Assembly (NCBI RefSeq): GCF_006120725.1
Contig: NZ_SWMU01000002.1
Location: 496,001 to 560,000 of the forward strand
Source: Mesohalobacter halotolerans
GTDB lineage: Bacteria > Bacteroidota > Bacteroidia > Flavobacteriales > Flavobacteriaceae
Direction: 5' to 3'
DNA: 64,000 nt
Made by a program: the position numbers and the translations under genes
Shown: piece by piece, positions 1-9,778 of the stretch
How the letters are laid out: each line of letters starts with the position of its first letter
Numbering within the stretch: the first letter of the stretch is position 1
The notes under the pieces: generated by a model
The model's input: only the letters and a program-made list of their open reading frames with translations
Told to the model about the DNA's origin: nothing
Databases searched by the model: none

Positions 1-4
1 AAAT

Positions 5-838
5 TTAAAAATCTTCATTGGATTTTGCTTTTAGTTGACTGACGTAAATGATCACAATACCAATAACAATCATTGGTAAACTCAACAATTGCCCTGTATT
101 AATCACCCAGTCAGCACGCTCTGCAACTTGAGGTTCTTTAGAATATTCAACCACAAAACGAATCGACCACAATAAGGTGAAAAAAATACCGAAAAGCATG
201 CCTAATTTTTTAGAAATATTGGTTTTCCAATACAAGTAATAAAGAAAGACAAACAATAGCAAATAACAACCAGATTCATATAGTTGAGAGGGATGCCGAG
301 CAAAATCTTCACCTAATTTTTTAAAAATCACCCCGTAGTCTGAATTGGTAGGTTTTCCAATAATTTCTGAGTTTAAAAAGTTACCAATTCTAACAAAAAC
401 ACCGCCAAAGGAAACTGGAATCACAATACGATCTAGCACCCAAAATATATTTTTTTGTAGTACTTTTTTTGAATAAAAATACATGGCAGTCGCAATTCCA
501 ATAGCAGCGCCATGACTGGCTAAACCTGCAAATCCCGTAAACTTGAAAGTTGGTACAAATTGAAATGGCAGAAAAACAGATAAAAAATCCTGAGTAAACA
601 ACTCCGGTTGATAAAAAATCACATGGCCTAATCTTGCGCCTAACAAAGTTCCTATGACAGTATAAATTAAAACTTTATCTAGTTTATCCATAGACAAACC
701 TTCGTTTTTGTAGATGGCTTTCATCAAATACCAGCCCGATACAAAGGCAATGAGAAACATCAAGCTGTAAAATCTAAGTGTAAAAACACCTAAATCTATG
801 CCCAATGGTGGATCCCAGGTTATTGAAAATATATTCAT
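5..838 (-). CDS. lgt: Prolipoprotein diacylglyceryl transferase
   Basis: Inner-membrane enzyme that moves diacylglycerol from phosphatidylglycerol onto the lipobox cysteine of prolipoproteins, the first step of lipoprotein maturation. The 277-residue protein has about seven hydrophobic segments, the conserved SHGAA stretch near residue 108, and the family signature around GNFLNSEIIG, with Arg just upstream. Length is normal. The ATG start gives a hydrophobic N-terminus typical of Lgt. It lies downstream of prfB on the same strand after a 238-bp gap, so it may have its own promoter. Several lipoproteins encoded here (M49 peptidase, the protein at 27.1 kb) would be substrates. Identification is from recognised family motifs. 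Confidence 0.96.
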   Translation of the reverse strand: MNIFSITWDPPLGIDLGVFTLRFYSLMFLIAFVSGWYLMKAIYKNEGLSMDKLDKVLIYTVIGTLLGARLGHVIFYQPELFTQDFLSVFLPFQFVPTFKFTGFAGLASHGAAIGIATAMYFYSKKVLQKNIFWVLDRIVIPVSFGGVFVRIGNFLNSEIIGKPTNSDYGVIFKKLGEDFARHPSQLYESGCYLLLFVFLYYLYWKTNISKKLGMLFGIFFTLLWSIRFVVEYSKEPQVAERADWVINTGQLLSLPMIVIGIVIIYVSQLKAKSNEDF

Positions 839-974
839 AATTGTAATTTTGGGGTTAAAGATATTTATAAGTTAAGTGTTGGTGGAATATTGTTGGTTAT
901 TTTTTTAAAGTTTTCGAATGAAGACTTTGTTCCTTTGATGTCTTTTGAGGTTTTGACTTCTGGTTTTTTGTTCG

Positions 975-1002
975 AGATTTCATATTTTTATTTATGAAAT
1001 CT
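975..1002. repeat. Perfect 10-bp inverted repeat between prfB and lgt
   Basis: Arms at 975-984 and 993-1002 are exact reverse complements around an 8-nt T-rich loop. It could form a hairpin after prfB, but it is AT-rich and no clean T-tract follows it in the prfB direction, so a terminator role is uncertain. Confidence 0.4.
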
Positions 1003-1076
1003 TACATTTTTAGACTGGTAAGCTCATAAACTTTAAACTCTTTTTTTCATAAAACTGTAAACCCATTAACTATAAA

Positions 1077-2184
1077 TCAAAGCTCATCTGACTTTTCAGG
1101 TTGTCCCATCATCATTAAGTAAGCTTTTAGAAAGTCGTCAATTTCTCCGTCCATCACGCGATCAACGTTTCCAGTTTCATGATTTGTTCTTACGTCTTTT
1201 ACTAGTTTATAGGGATGCATGACATAGTTTCTAATTTGCGAACCCCATTCTATGGCTTTTTTATCTGACTCAATTTCAGCACGCTCAGCTTGTTGCTTTT
1301 GCAATTCGATTTCATACAATTGAGATTTCAACATTTGCATGGCTTTTTCACGATTTTCAAGTTGGGACCTTGTTTCTGAATTAATCACCACAATTCCGGT
1401 GGGGTGATGTGTCAAAATTGCCTTGGTCTCTACCTTATTAACATTTTGACCACCTGCACCACTAGAGCGTGCAAAATCCCATTTAATATCAGCAGGATTA
1501 ATGTCAATATTAATACTCTTATCGACAAGCGGATACACGTATACTGAAGCAAAAGAGGTATGCCGCTTAGCATTACTATCAAATGGTGAAATACGGACTA
1601 AACGGTGAACCCCATTTTCACCTTTAAGCCAACCAAATGCGTAGTCGCCTTGGATTTCTATACTTACGGTTTTAATGCCTGCAACATCGCCTTCTTGATA
1701 GTTGAGCTCTTTCATTTTAAAGCCTTTTCGCTCTGACCATCGCATATACATACGCATAAGCATTTCTGCCCAGTCACAACTTTCCGTACCACCTGCACCA
1801 GCTGTGATTTGTAAAACCGCTGTAAGTTTATCACTCTGACCGGAAAGCATGTTTTTAAACTCTAAATCTTCAAGACTGTCTATGGCTTTTTCATACTGCT
1901 TCTCTACTTCACTTTCAGTCGTTTCGCCATCTTCGAGAAACTCTTGCAAAACTTCAAGCTCTTCGAGCTGTAGCTTAACTTTATTAAAATCTTCAACCCA
2001 TAACTTAAGATCATTGATCTCCTGCATCAACTCTTGTGCTTTCTGAGAATCATCCCAAAAGCCTGGCACTAAAGTTTTTTCTTCTTTATTGGATATTTCA
2101 ACTTTTTTAGCGTCTAAGTCAAAGATATTGTTTTAGGGCAGTGACTCTTTGCTTTAAACTATTGATTTTATCAGTATTAATCAT
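1077..2184 (-). CDS. prfB: Peptide chain release factor 2, with programmed +1 frameshift
   Basis: Class I release factor recognising UGA and UAA. Translation starts at an ATG (2184-2182). It runs 21 codons to CTT TGA C (2124-2118) and continues in the +1 frame from GAC at 2120 to the stop at 1077, giving about 368 residues, the usual RF2 length. The main frame carries the GGQ peptide-hydrolysis motif (SGAGGQNVNK) and the RF2 region near SPFDSNAKRHTSF. The frame alone would start at a GTG inside the conserved VPGFWDD stretch, so the short upstream frame is needed. The UGA at the shift site is the known RF2 autoregulatory device. The AGGGGG stimulator seen in E. coli is missing here. Confidence 0.95.
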
Positions 2185-2201
2185 TTTTCTAAAGTTTTGA
2201 A

Positions 2202-2232
2202 CAAATCTAAATATATTCATATTCTTAAACAA
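2202..2232 (-). promoter_or_regulatory. prfB promoter (TTG-N20-TAGATTTG)
   Basis: On the minus strand a TTG (2232-2230) is followed after 20 nt by TAGATTTG (2209-2202), matching the Bacteroidota -33/-7 consensus TAnnTTTG. The prfB ATG is 18 nt downstream of the -7 box. Confidence 0.65.
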
Positions 2233-2354
2233 CAGATAGGATCAGTTTTAGTCTGTAGAAATTTATATGCCATTGATTGGTGTTAATTTGAACTTATATA
2301 AATACTCAAAAGTCAGCTTATTTAAAATTATACATTTACCAAAATCAAAAACCT

Positions 2355-2362
2355 TATCTTTG
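2355..2362 (+). promoter_or_regulatory. -7 box upstream of the M49 peptidase
   Basis: TATCTTTG matches TAnnTTTG and ends 22 nt before the ATG at 2385. No clear -33 TTG at the expected spacing was found. Confidence 0.45.
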
Positions 2363-2384
2363 AAACAAACAAAATCTATACATC

Positions 2385-4409
2385 ATGATTAAAAAATATT
2401 GGATTCTTTTGTTAAGCTTTTCACTTCTTTTAAGTTGTAAAAAAGAGCCTAAACAAGCAGAAGCAACAACAAGTCCACAAACAGAAGAAGCTTCATCAAG
2501 AGTCGATGACTTTGCAGACATTCAAGTCCTTAAATATGAAATTCCGGGCTGGGATCAACTCAGCTTAAACGATAAAAAACTTGTGTATTATTTAACTCAA
2601 GCTGGTTTAAGCGGCAGAGACATCATCTGGGATCAAAACTACAAACACAACCTTGACATTAGACAAGCGCTTGAAAAAATCTACACCACATACGAAGGTG
2701 ATAAAACTTCAGAAAACTGGAGTGCATTTGAAACTTACCTCAAACGTGTCTGGTTTGCCAATGGCATTCATCACCACTACTCTATGGATAAAATGATGCC
2801 CGAGTTTTCTCAAGATTATTTTAATACACTTTTAAATGAAACCAATACTAAATTAGATTCAGAGATTGTAGCTGTTTTATTCAACGATGAAGATGCTAAA
2901 AAAGTTAATCTTGACAAATCTAAAGGACTGCTGAAAGGCTCTGCAACTAACTTTTATGGCGACGATGTGACTGCCGAGGAAGTCGAAAATTTTTATAAAA
3001 ACATGCAACAACCCAATCCTGACAAGCCTTTAGCTTTTGGTTTAAATTCTAAACTGGTTAAAGAAAACGGCCAGTTAGTAGAAAAAACCTGGAAACTGAA
3101 TGGCATGTACCACAATGCCATCAAAGAAATTATCAAATGGTTAGAAAAAGCCAAGGGTGTAGCCGAAAATGAAAAACAAGCAAAAGGGCTTGAACTTTTA
3201 ATAGACTATTACAAAACCGGTGATTTGAAAACTTGGGACGAATACAATGTTGCTTGGGTAGAAGCTACTGAAGGTGAGATTGACTACATCAACTCCTTCA
3301 TTGAAGTCTATAATGACCCTTTGGGTTATCGTGGGTCTTATGAAACTATTGTCGAAATTAAGGATTTTGACATGTCTGCAAAAATGAGTGTTCTGGAGAA
3401 CAATGTGCAATGGTTTGAAGATAATTCTACCATTATGGATGAGCATAAAAAAGACAAGGTTGTTGGCGTGAGCTACAAAACCGTTAATGTTGCCGGTGAA
3501 GCCGGTGATGCGTCGCCAGCCACACCAATAGGTGTTAACTTACCCAATTCCAGTTGGATTAGAAAAGAACATGGTAGCAAGTCAGTATCGCTTGGTAATA
3601 TTATCCGTGCATACGAAAATGCCGGGTCTTCAGGAAGACTAGAAGAGTTTGCACACGATTCTACTGAAATTGCTTTACATAAACAATACAGCGCAGTGGC
3701 AGACAAACTCCACACTGCACTTCACGAAGTGGTTGGACACGCTTCAGGACAACTTAACCCTGGTGTAGGCACTACAAAAGAAACTTTAAAAAGTTACGCG
3801 TCAACCCTTGAAGAAGGTCGTGCAGACTTAGTTGGACTTTATTTTTTAATGGATAAAAAATTAGAAGAAATAGGCTTAACTGACAATGCTGAAAAATTGG
3901 GCATGGCGGCTTATGATGACTACATCAGAAACGGGCTCATGACACAATTTGTAAGAATCGATTTAGGTAAAGATGTCGAAGAAGCCCACATGAGAAACCG
4001 TTTTTGGGTAAGTGCATGGGTTTACGAAAAAGGTGAAGCTGACAATGTCATTGAAAAACTGACAAAAAATGGTAAGACTTATTACAACATTATAGATTAC
4101 CAAAAACTAAGAACGCTTTTTGGACAGCTCTTGAGAGAAACACAACGCATTAAGTCTGAGGGCGACTATGAAGCCGCTAAAAATTTAGTAGAAAATTACG
4201 GGGTGAAAATCGATCAAGATATACACAAAGAAGTATTAGATAGAAATAGTCAATTTAAATCTAAACCTTACAGCGGTTTCGTCAATCCGGTTTTAGTCCC
4301 TGAGACTGATGATGTTGGTAACATTACTGAAGTAAAAGTGACCCAGCCAGAAAGCTTTACAGCACAAATGCTGGACTATGCTAAAAACTATGGTTTTTTA
4401 GTCAAGTAA
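2385..4409 (+). CDS. Dipeptidyl-peptidase III-type (M49) zinc metallopeptidase, lipoprotein
   Basis: Predicted periplasmic or membrane-anchored peptidase that removes dipeptides from peptide N-termini. The zinc site is visible as HEVVGH (residues 447-452) followed by EEGRAD (476-481), the two M49 motifs (HExxGH and EExRAE/D). The N-terminus is a lipoprotein signal ending in LLSC with the lipid cysteine near residue 17, followed by a short charged linker. The 674 residues match Bacteroidota DPP III-like proteins. It appears monocistronic, with a -7 box upstream and a hairpin terminator just after the stop. The family is clear; the natural substrate is not known from sequence. Confidence 0.92.
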   Translation: MIKKYWILLLSFSLLLSCKKEPKQAEATTSPQTEEASSRVDDFADIQVLKYEIPGWDQLSLNDKKLVYYLTQAGLSGRDIIWDQNYKHNLDIRQALEKIYTTYEGDKTSENWSAFETYLKRVWFANGIHHHYSMDKMMPEFSQDYFNTLLNETNTKLDSEIVAVLFNDEDAKKVNLDKSKGLLKGSATNFYGDDVTAEEVENFYKNMQQPNPDKPLAFGLNSKLVKENGQLVEKTWKLNGMYHNAIKEIIKWLEKAKGVAENEKQAKGLELLIDYYKTGDLKTWDEYNVAWVEATEGEIDYINSFIEVYNDPLGYRGSYETIVEIKDFDMSAKMSVLENNVQWFEDNSTIMDEHKKDKVVGVSYKTVNVAGEAGDASPATPIGVNLPNSSWIRKEHGSKSVSLGNIIRAYENAGSSGRLEEFAHDSTEIALHKQYSAVADKLHTALHEVVGHASGQLNPGVGTTKETLKSYASTLEEGRADLVGLYFLMDKKLEEIGLTDNAEKLGMAAYDDYIRNGLMTQFVRIDLGKDVEEAHMRNRFWVSAWVYEKGEADNVIEKLTKNGKTYYNIIDYQKLRTLFGQLLRETQRIKSEGDYEAAKNLVENYGVKIDQDIHKEVLDRNSQFKSKPYSGFVNPVLVPETDDVGNITEVKVTQPESFTAQMLDYAKNYGFLVK

Positions 4410-4434
4410 TTAGATTATATAAATGAACAAATCA

Positions 4435-4467
4435 AAAGGGTTTTAATTGAGTAAAGCCCTTTTTTTG
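4435..4467 (+). terminator. Rho-independent terminator after the M49 peptidase
   Basis: An 11-bp stem (4435-4445 with 4452-4462, one G.U pair) encloses a 6-nt loop and runs into a T-tract at 4460-4467. It sits 25 bp after the stop codon. Confidence 0.8.
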
Positions 4468-4482
4468 TTTTTGACTCATATG

Positions 4483-4760
4483 AAAAAACCATTAAGGTAT
4501 GAAGCAAAATGTGGCGTGAATTCTTAACTCTCTTAATGTCTTATTATTTAAAAATTCACCTTGCGTTTCAGCACCCATGGTTTTGCGAGTATGCCGGTCT
4601 GCGCTTATTTTGGAACCCTTTTAAGCTTTACTAAGCTCAGAGTAAAAACCATTAAGAATTTAAGGATTATTAAGTGGATGAATTCTTATTTCTCTTAATT
4701 GCTTGATGTTTAAAAAATCACTTTACAGTTTAGTTAATCATCTAAAAATCCTGAAAAAAC
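4483..4760. repeat. Two imperfect direct copies of an about 80-bp intergenic repeat
   Basis: The 403-bp gap between the M49 gene and ettA has no gene. It contains two diverged copies, near 4484-4565 and 4645-4735. Each begins with AAAACCATTAAG, passes through TGAATTCTTA and CTCTTAAT, and ends in an A/T-rich TTTAAAAA stretch followed by TCAC. Similar modules recur in flavobacterial intergenic DNA as far as I recall; their role is unknown. Confidence 0.5.
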
Positions 4761-4762
4761 CT

Positions 4763-4770
4763 TACATTTG
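4763..4770 (+). promoter_or_regulatory. -7 box upstream of ettA
   Basis: TACATTTG fits the TAnnTTTG consensus and lies 42 nt before the ettA ATG. Confidence 0.5.
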
Positions 4771-4812
4771 TGGGGCTAAATTAATAAGAATTCTACTTTA
4801 AAAACACATCAA

Positions 4813-6504
4813 ATGTCAGACGATAAAAAAGTGATTTTCTCCATGTCTGGAGTCAGTAAAACCTTTCAGGGTGCACAAACCCCTGTACTAAAAAATATTT
4901 ATCTCAGTTTCTTTTATGGTGCTAAAATTGGTATTCTTGGCCTAAACGGTTCAGGAAAATCTACATTACTTAAAATAATAGCGGGCCAAGACAAAAACTT
5001 TTCTGGTGACGTGGTGTTTTCACAAGACTACTCTGTTGGTCTTCTCGAACAAGAACCCGAACTTGACGAAGACAAGACCGTAATGGAAGTCGTTAAAGAA
5101 GGGGTTTCTGAAATCACTGAAATCCTTGATGAATATAACAAAATCAACGATATGTTTGGCTTAGAAGAAGTCTATTCTGACCCTGATAAAATGGAAAAGT
5201 TGATGGGTCAACAAGCCAAACTACAAGATAAAATTGATGCAACAAATGCTTGGGAACTCGATCACAAACTCGAAGTCGCTATGGATGCTTTACGCACACC
5301 TGATGCTGATAAAAAAATCAGCGTCTTATCTGGTGGTGAAAGACGTCGTGTTGCGCTTTGCCGATTATTGTTAAAAGAGCCTGATGTATTGCTTCTCGAT
5401 GAACCCACCAACCACTTAGATGCCGAATCGGTACATTGGCTAGAGCAACATTTGCAACAATATAAAGGCACTGTCATTGCGGTGACTCACGACAGGTATT
5501 TCTTAGACAATGTCGCGGGTTGGATTTTAGAGCTTGACCGTGGCGAAGGCATTCCGTTTAAAGGCAATTATTCATCATGGTTAGAGCAAAAATCTAAACG
5601 TTTGGCCGACGAACAAAAGCAAGCCAGTAAACGTCAAAAAACGCTTGAACGCGAGTTAGAATGGGCAAAAATGTCACCTAAAGGCAGACAAACTAAACAA
5701 AAAGCCCGTTTAAAAAATTACGACAAACTCGCCAGTCAGGATCAAAAGAAGTTGGATGAAAAACTGGAAATCTACATTCCCAATGGTCCGCGATTAGGAA
5801 CTAACGTGATTGAAGCTAAAGGTGTCAAAAAAGCTTATGGAGACAAATTACTATATGACGATTTAAATTTTAAATTACCACAAGCAGGAATAGTTGGGAT
5901 TGTAGGGCCAAATGGTGCTGGTAAAACCACCATTTTCAAAATGATTATGGGCGAAGTTAAACCTGATGCAGGTACGTTTAACGTCGGTGAAACCGCAAAA
6001 ATTGCCTATGTAGATCAAGCCCATTCCAATATTAATCCCGATAAAAGTATTTACGAAAACTTTGCTGATGGACAGGATTTAATCATGATGGGCAATCAAA
6101 AAGTGAACGCTCGAGCTTACTTAAGTCGATTTAATTTTGGAGGTAGCGAACAAAACAAAACTGTTAGCAAGCTTTCCGGAGGAGAACGCAATAGATTGCA
6201 TTTGGCCATGGCTTTAAAAGAAGAAGGTAACGTGCTTTTGCTCGACGAGCCTACAAACGATTTGGATGTAAACACCTTACGTGCCCTTGAAGAAGGCTTG
6301 GAAAATTTTGCCGGCTGTGCGGTGATCATTTCTCACGACCGTTGGTTTTTAGACCGGATCTGTACGCATATTTTAGCCTTTGAAGGCAATTCTGAAGTTT
6401 ATTTCTTTGAAGGGAGCTACAGTGAATACGAAGACAATAAAACAAAACGTTTGGGCGACACCATGCCAAAACGCATTAAATACAAGAAGCTGAAGAGAGA
6501 TTAA
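4813..6504 (+). CDS. ettA: Energy-dependent translational throttle protein EttA (ABC-F)
   Basis: ABC-F ATPase that binds the ribosomal E site and gates the first elongation steps according to the ATP/ADP ratio. Two ATPase domains are visible. The first has Walker A GLNGSGKST (residue 43 on), signature LSGGERRR and Walker B LLLDEPTNHLD. The second has GPNGAGKTT, LSGGERNR and LLLDEPTNDLD. The charged linker between them (KSKRLADEQKQ onward) is the P-site tRNA interaction motif typical of the family. There are no membrane segments. The 563 residues match EttA, which separates it from longer Uup-type paralogues. ATG start with a -7 box upstream. Confidence 0.93.
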   Translation: MSDDKKVIFSMSGVSKTFQGAQTPVLKNIYLSFFYGAKIGILGLNGSGKSTLLKIIAGQDKNFSGDVVFSQDYSVGLLEQEPELDEDKTVMEVVKEGVSEITEILDEYNKINDMFGLEEVYSDPDKMEKLMGQQAKLQDKIDATNAWELDHKLEVAMDALRTPDADKKISVLSGGERRRVALCRLLLKEPDVLLLDEPTNHLDAESVHWLEQHLQQYKGTVIAVTHDRYFLDNVAGWILELDRGEGIPFKGNYSSWLEQKSKRLADEQKQASKRQKTLERELEWAKMSPKGRQTKQKARLKNYDKLASQDQKKLDEKLEIYIPNGPRLGTNVIEAKGVKKAYGDKLLYDDLNFKLPQAGIVGIVGPNGAGKTTIFKMIMGEVKPDAGTFNVGETAKIAYVDQAHSNINPDKSIYENFADGQDLIMMGNQKVNARAYLSRFNFGGSEQNKTVSKLSGGERNRLHLAMALKEEGNVLLLDEPTNDLDVNTLRALEEGLENFAGCAVIISHDRWFLDRICTHILAFEGNSEVYFFEGSYSEYEDNKTKRLGDTMPKRIKYKKLKRD

Positions 6505-6575
6505 ATTATTTCAAAAACTTTGCGTCTCTGCGACTTTGCGTGAGATAATCGTTGCATAAATACTATTTTTGTTAG

Positions 6576-7673
6576 ATGCCACTCAAACTCACCCATCGCA
6601 AAATTATCCACGTCGATATGGATGCGTTCTATGCTTCAGTAGAGCAAATGGACAATCCTGATTTACAAGATAAAGCGATTGCTGTGGGTGGAAATTCAAA
6701 GCGAGGCGTTGTTGCTGCTGCGAGTTATGAAGCCCGAAAATTTGGGGTAAAAAGCGCGATGAGTGGGTTTAAAGCAACTAAGCTTTGTCCTGACCTCATA
6801 TTTGTCAAACCAAGGTTTGACCGCTATAAGAAACTTTCTCAACGCATCAGACGCATTTTTTTTGAATATACCGATTTGGTTGAACCTCTATCTTTAGATG
6901 AGGCTTATCTTGATGTCACACATAACAAAAAAGGACAACCCAGTGCGAGCAAAATTGCTGAAGAAATTCGTCGTAAAATAAAATCTCAAGTGGGACTCAA
7001 TGCCTCTGCAGGTATTTCTATCAATAAGTTTTTAGCTAAAGTGGCCAGCGATATCAATAAACCTAATGGTCAAAAGACAATCCTACCAGAAGAAGTAGAG
7101 GAATTTATAGAACAGCTCGATGTAAGGTTCTTTTACGGTGTTGGTAAAGTTACTCAGGAAAAAATGTATCGGCTTGGTATATTTACGGGTAAAGATTTAA
7201 AAGAAAAGTCATTGGGGTTTCTAAAGGAACATTTTGGCAAAAGTGGTAAATACTATTATTTAGTGTCCAGAGGTATTCATAACAGTCCGGTAAAAGCTGA
7301 ACGTACTCGAAAATCCTTAGGTGCAGAGCGTACCTTTAGCGATAATATTAGCTCTGAAGTTTTTTTATCTGAGCGTTTGAAACAAATTGCTCATGAAGTA
7401 GCAAAACGAATGAAAAAACAAGATGTTGCTGGTAAAACCATTACATTAAAAATTAAATATTCAAACTTTGAAGTCCAAACAAGGAGTAAAACTTTAAAAT
7501 TGTATATTTCATCTGAAGAATTAATTTTTGAAAAAACTAAAGATTTACTCTATCAAGAAAAATTGAAAGACTCTGTAAGATTAATTGGTATAAGCTTATC
7601 TAACCTTAATACTGAAAAGGACTCTTTACATGCATCAAAACCTATATCTGCTCAATTAAAGCTTAAATTTTAA
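6576..7673 (+). CDS. dinB: DNA polymerase IV (Y-family)
   Basis: Error-prone translesion polymerase. The N-terminus has HVDMDAFYASVEQ with the first catalytic aspartates, YEARKFGVKSAM follows, and SLDEAYLDVT gives the second catalytic Asp-Glu pair. Helix-hairpin-helix and little-finger regions fill the C-terminal half. The 365 residues are normal. The 71-bp gap after ettA contains an ACTTTGCG-type reiterated phrase. The end of the protein (SAQLKLKF) does not show a clear beta-clamp pentapeptide. No SOS box was recognised upstream. Confidence 0.94.
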   Translation: MPLKLTHRKIIHVDMDAFYASVEQMDNPDLQDKAIAVGGNSKRGVVAAASYEARKFGVKSAMSGFKATKLCPDLIFVKPRFDRYKKLSQRIRRIFFEYTDLVEPLSLDEAYLDVTHNKKGQPSASKIAEEIRRKIKSQVGLNASAGISINKFLAKVASDINKPNGQKTILPEEVEEFIEQLDVRFFYGVGKVTQEKMYRLGIFTGKDLKEKSLGFLKEHFGKSGKYYYLVSRGIHNSPVKAERTRKSLGAERTFSDNISSEVFLSERLKQIAHEVAKRMKKQDVAGKTITLKIKYSNFEVQTRSKTLKLYISSEELIFEKTKDLLYQEKLKDSVRLIGISLSNLNTEKDSLHASKPISAQLKLKF

Positions 7674-7741
7674 CATACAAAATTGAAAGCTTTAGATTAG
7701 ATATGTCTTAAAGGTAAATTCTATGACCTTAATCATCATCT

Positions 7742-7773
7742 ATAAAAAAACCGCCTCAATGATTGAGGCGGTT
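7742..7773 (-). terminator. Terminator of rpsA
   Basis: An 11-bp perfect stem (7749-7759 with 7763-7773) with a 3-nt loop is followed, on the minus strand, by a run of seven T. It lies just downstream of the rpsA stop and would also act weakly against convergent dinB transcription. Confidence 0.88.
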
Positions 7774-7801
7774 AAATTAAGATGATAAGATTGAGATCTA
7801 A

Positions 7802-9670
7802 TTATTTGTCTTCATTCATCTTATCTTTTAAGGCTTGTAATTGAGCATTGGCATCACCAAGAGTTGTTTTGTTATCCTCATCTTTAGCTTTAGCTGCAGC
7901 TTCTTTTACAATTTTCTCTTCTTCTTTTTTATGAACTGAGGTATGAGAAGCGACTACACGTTTAAATTCCTTATTGAATTCTATAATGATAAATTCTGCT
8001 TCTTCACCTTTTTTCAACTTAGAACCAACTTCTTTTTCAAGGTGACGGTTTGGAACAAAAGCAGTGACATCATCATTAAAATCTATCGTTGCTCCTTTAT
8101 CTACGATTTCTGTTAATTCTGCTTTGTGTTTAGTCCCTACTGCAAAATCTTTAGCATATTTATCCCATGGATTTGTTTTGGTCTGTTTATGACCTAAACT
8201 TAGTTTACGGTCTTCAACATCAAGTTCTAAAACAACAACTTCAAGTTCGTCTCCAACTTTACAGAATTCTGACGGGTGTTTTATTTTTTCTGTCCAAGAC
8301 AGATCAGAGATATAAATCAATCCGTCGATTCCTTCCTCAAGTTCTACAAATACACCAAAGTTAGTAAAGTTTCTAACAGTTCCTTTGTGTTTAGAACCTA
8401 CAGGATATTTAGAGGTAATATCTGTCCATGGATCTGGTGTCATTTGCTTGATTCCCAATGACATTTTACGCTCTTCTCTGTCTAGAGATAATATTTTGGC
8501 TTCAACTTCATCACCAACATTCACAAAATCCTGAGCAGAGCGTAGGTGTGTACTCCAAGACATTTCAGAGACGTGAATTAAACCTTCAACGCCTTCTTCG
8601 ACTTCAACAAATGCACCATAATCAGCTAGTACAGTAACTTTACCCTTTACGGTATCACCAGCCTTGAGGTTTTCATCAAGAGCTTCCCAAGGATGCTTGC
8701 TTAATTGTTTTAAACCAAGTTGAATTCTTGTTTTATCTTCATCAAAATCTAAAATGACAACGTTGAGTTTTTCATCAAGATCTAAAACTTCATTTGGATG
8801 GTTAATTCTAGACCAAGATAAGTCAGTAATGTGGATTAATCCGTCTACACCACCGAGATCAACAAATACACCGTAAGAGGTGATATTTTTGACGACACCT
8901 TCTAAGACTTGACCTTTTTCTAATTGGCCAATGATTTCTTTCTTTTGTTCTTCAATATCAGCTTCGATAAGCGCTTTATGAGAAACAACGATGTTCTTAA
9001 ATTCGTGGTTGATCTTAACCACTTTAAATTCCATTTCTTTACCGACGTAAGCATCGTAATCTCTAATTGGCTTAACATCGATTTGAGAACCAGGTAAGAA
9101 CGCTTCAATGCCAAACACATCGACGATCATACCACCTTTGGTTCTGCATACAACATGACCTGAAACGATTGTACCGTCTTCATGGGCTTTGTTCACGCGT
9201 TCCCAAGCTCTTATAACTCGAGCTTTACGGTGAGATAAAATCAATTGTCCTTCAGCATCTTCTCTAACATCGATGAGCACATCTACAGTGTCACCGACTT
9301 TAAGATCGGGGTTGTATCGGAATTCGTTTAAAGAAATAACGCCTTCACTTTTTGCGTTGATGTCAATAATAGCGTCTTCTTCTGTGATATTAATGACCTT
9401 TCCTTGTACGACTTCGTTATCTAAAGTTTCAACAAAGTTTTCTTCAACAAGCTGTTCAAATTTTTCTAGCTTTTCGTCATCAACTTCTTCTATTCCTTCT
9501 TCGTAACGATGCCAATCAAAATTTTCTAAAAATTCTTTAGGTTGGTCTTGTTGTGGATTAGGTTTTACTTCTGTTGTCTGAGTGTCTTCAGAAGTTGAAG
9601 CCTGTTTGGCTTCGTTTTGAGTGTCTTCTGCAACTTTTTGTTGCGTTTCTTGTTTAGTATCTTCAGCCAT
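7802..9670 (-). CDS. rpsA: 30S ribosomal protein S1
   Basis: RNA-binding ribosomal protein needed for mRNA loading. The 622-residue product has an acidic Q/E/T-rich N-terminal extension (about residues 1-70). Six S1/OB-type repeats follow, visible as recurring VEGLIHVSEMSW / VDGLIHITDLSW / IDGLIYISDLSW cores. A disordered charged tail (KKEEEKIVKEAAAKAK) ends it. The extended N-terminus is typical of Bacteroidota S1. It has a clear promoter at 9779-9808, an about 100-nt leader that could carry autoregulation, and a strong terminator, so it is probably transcribed alone. Confidence 0.95.
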   Translation of the reverse strand: MAEDTKQETQQKVAEDTQNEAKQASTSEDTQTTEVKPNPQQDQPKEFLENFDWHRYEEGIEEVDDEKLEKFEQLVEENFVETLDNEVVQGKVINITEEDAIIDINAKSEGVISLNEFRYNPDLKVGDTVDVLIDVREDAEGQLILSHRKARVIRAWERVNKAHEDGTIVSGHVVCRTKGGMIVDVFGIEAFLPGSQIDVKPIRDYDAYVGKEMEFKVVKINHEFKNIVVSHKALIEADIEEQKKEIIGQLEKGQVLEGVVKNITSYGVFVDLGGVDGLIHITDLSWSRINHPNEVLDLDEKLNVVILDFDEDKTRIQLGLKQLSKHPWEALDENLKAGDTVKGKVTVLADYGAFVEVEEGVEGLIHVSEMSWSTHLRSAQDFVNVGDEVEAKILSLDREERKMSLGIKQMTPDPWTDITSKYPVGSKHKGTVRNFTNFGVFVELEEGIDGLIYISDLSWTEKIKHPSEFCKVGDELEVVVLELDVEDRKLSLGHKQTKTNPWDKYAKDFAVGTKHKAELTEIVDKGATIDFNDDVTAFVPNRHLEKEVGSKLKKGEEAEFIIIEFNKEFKRVVASHTSVHKKEEEKIVKEAAAKAKDEDNKTTLGDANAQLQALKDKMNEDK

Positions 9671-9778
9671 TGCTGATTAAAATTTGTATCCTGTTTGTCG
9701 TGGATTTATGCATTCAAACAGAAGGATTTATACATTGATTAAAATTTCCATTTAGAATCCACTTGCTCTAAAGGATTG

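Noticed and set aside
975-1002. Strong terminator after prfB
   Set aside because: The stem is AT-rich and no T-tract follows in the prfB direction, so it is listed only as an inverted repeat.
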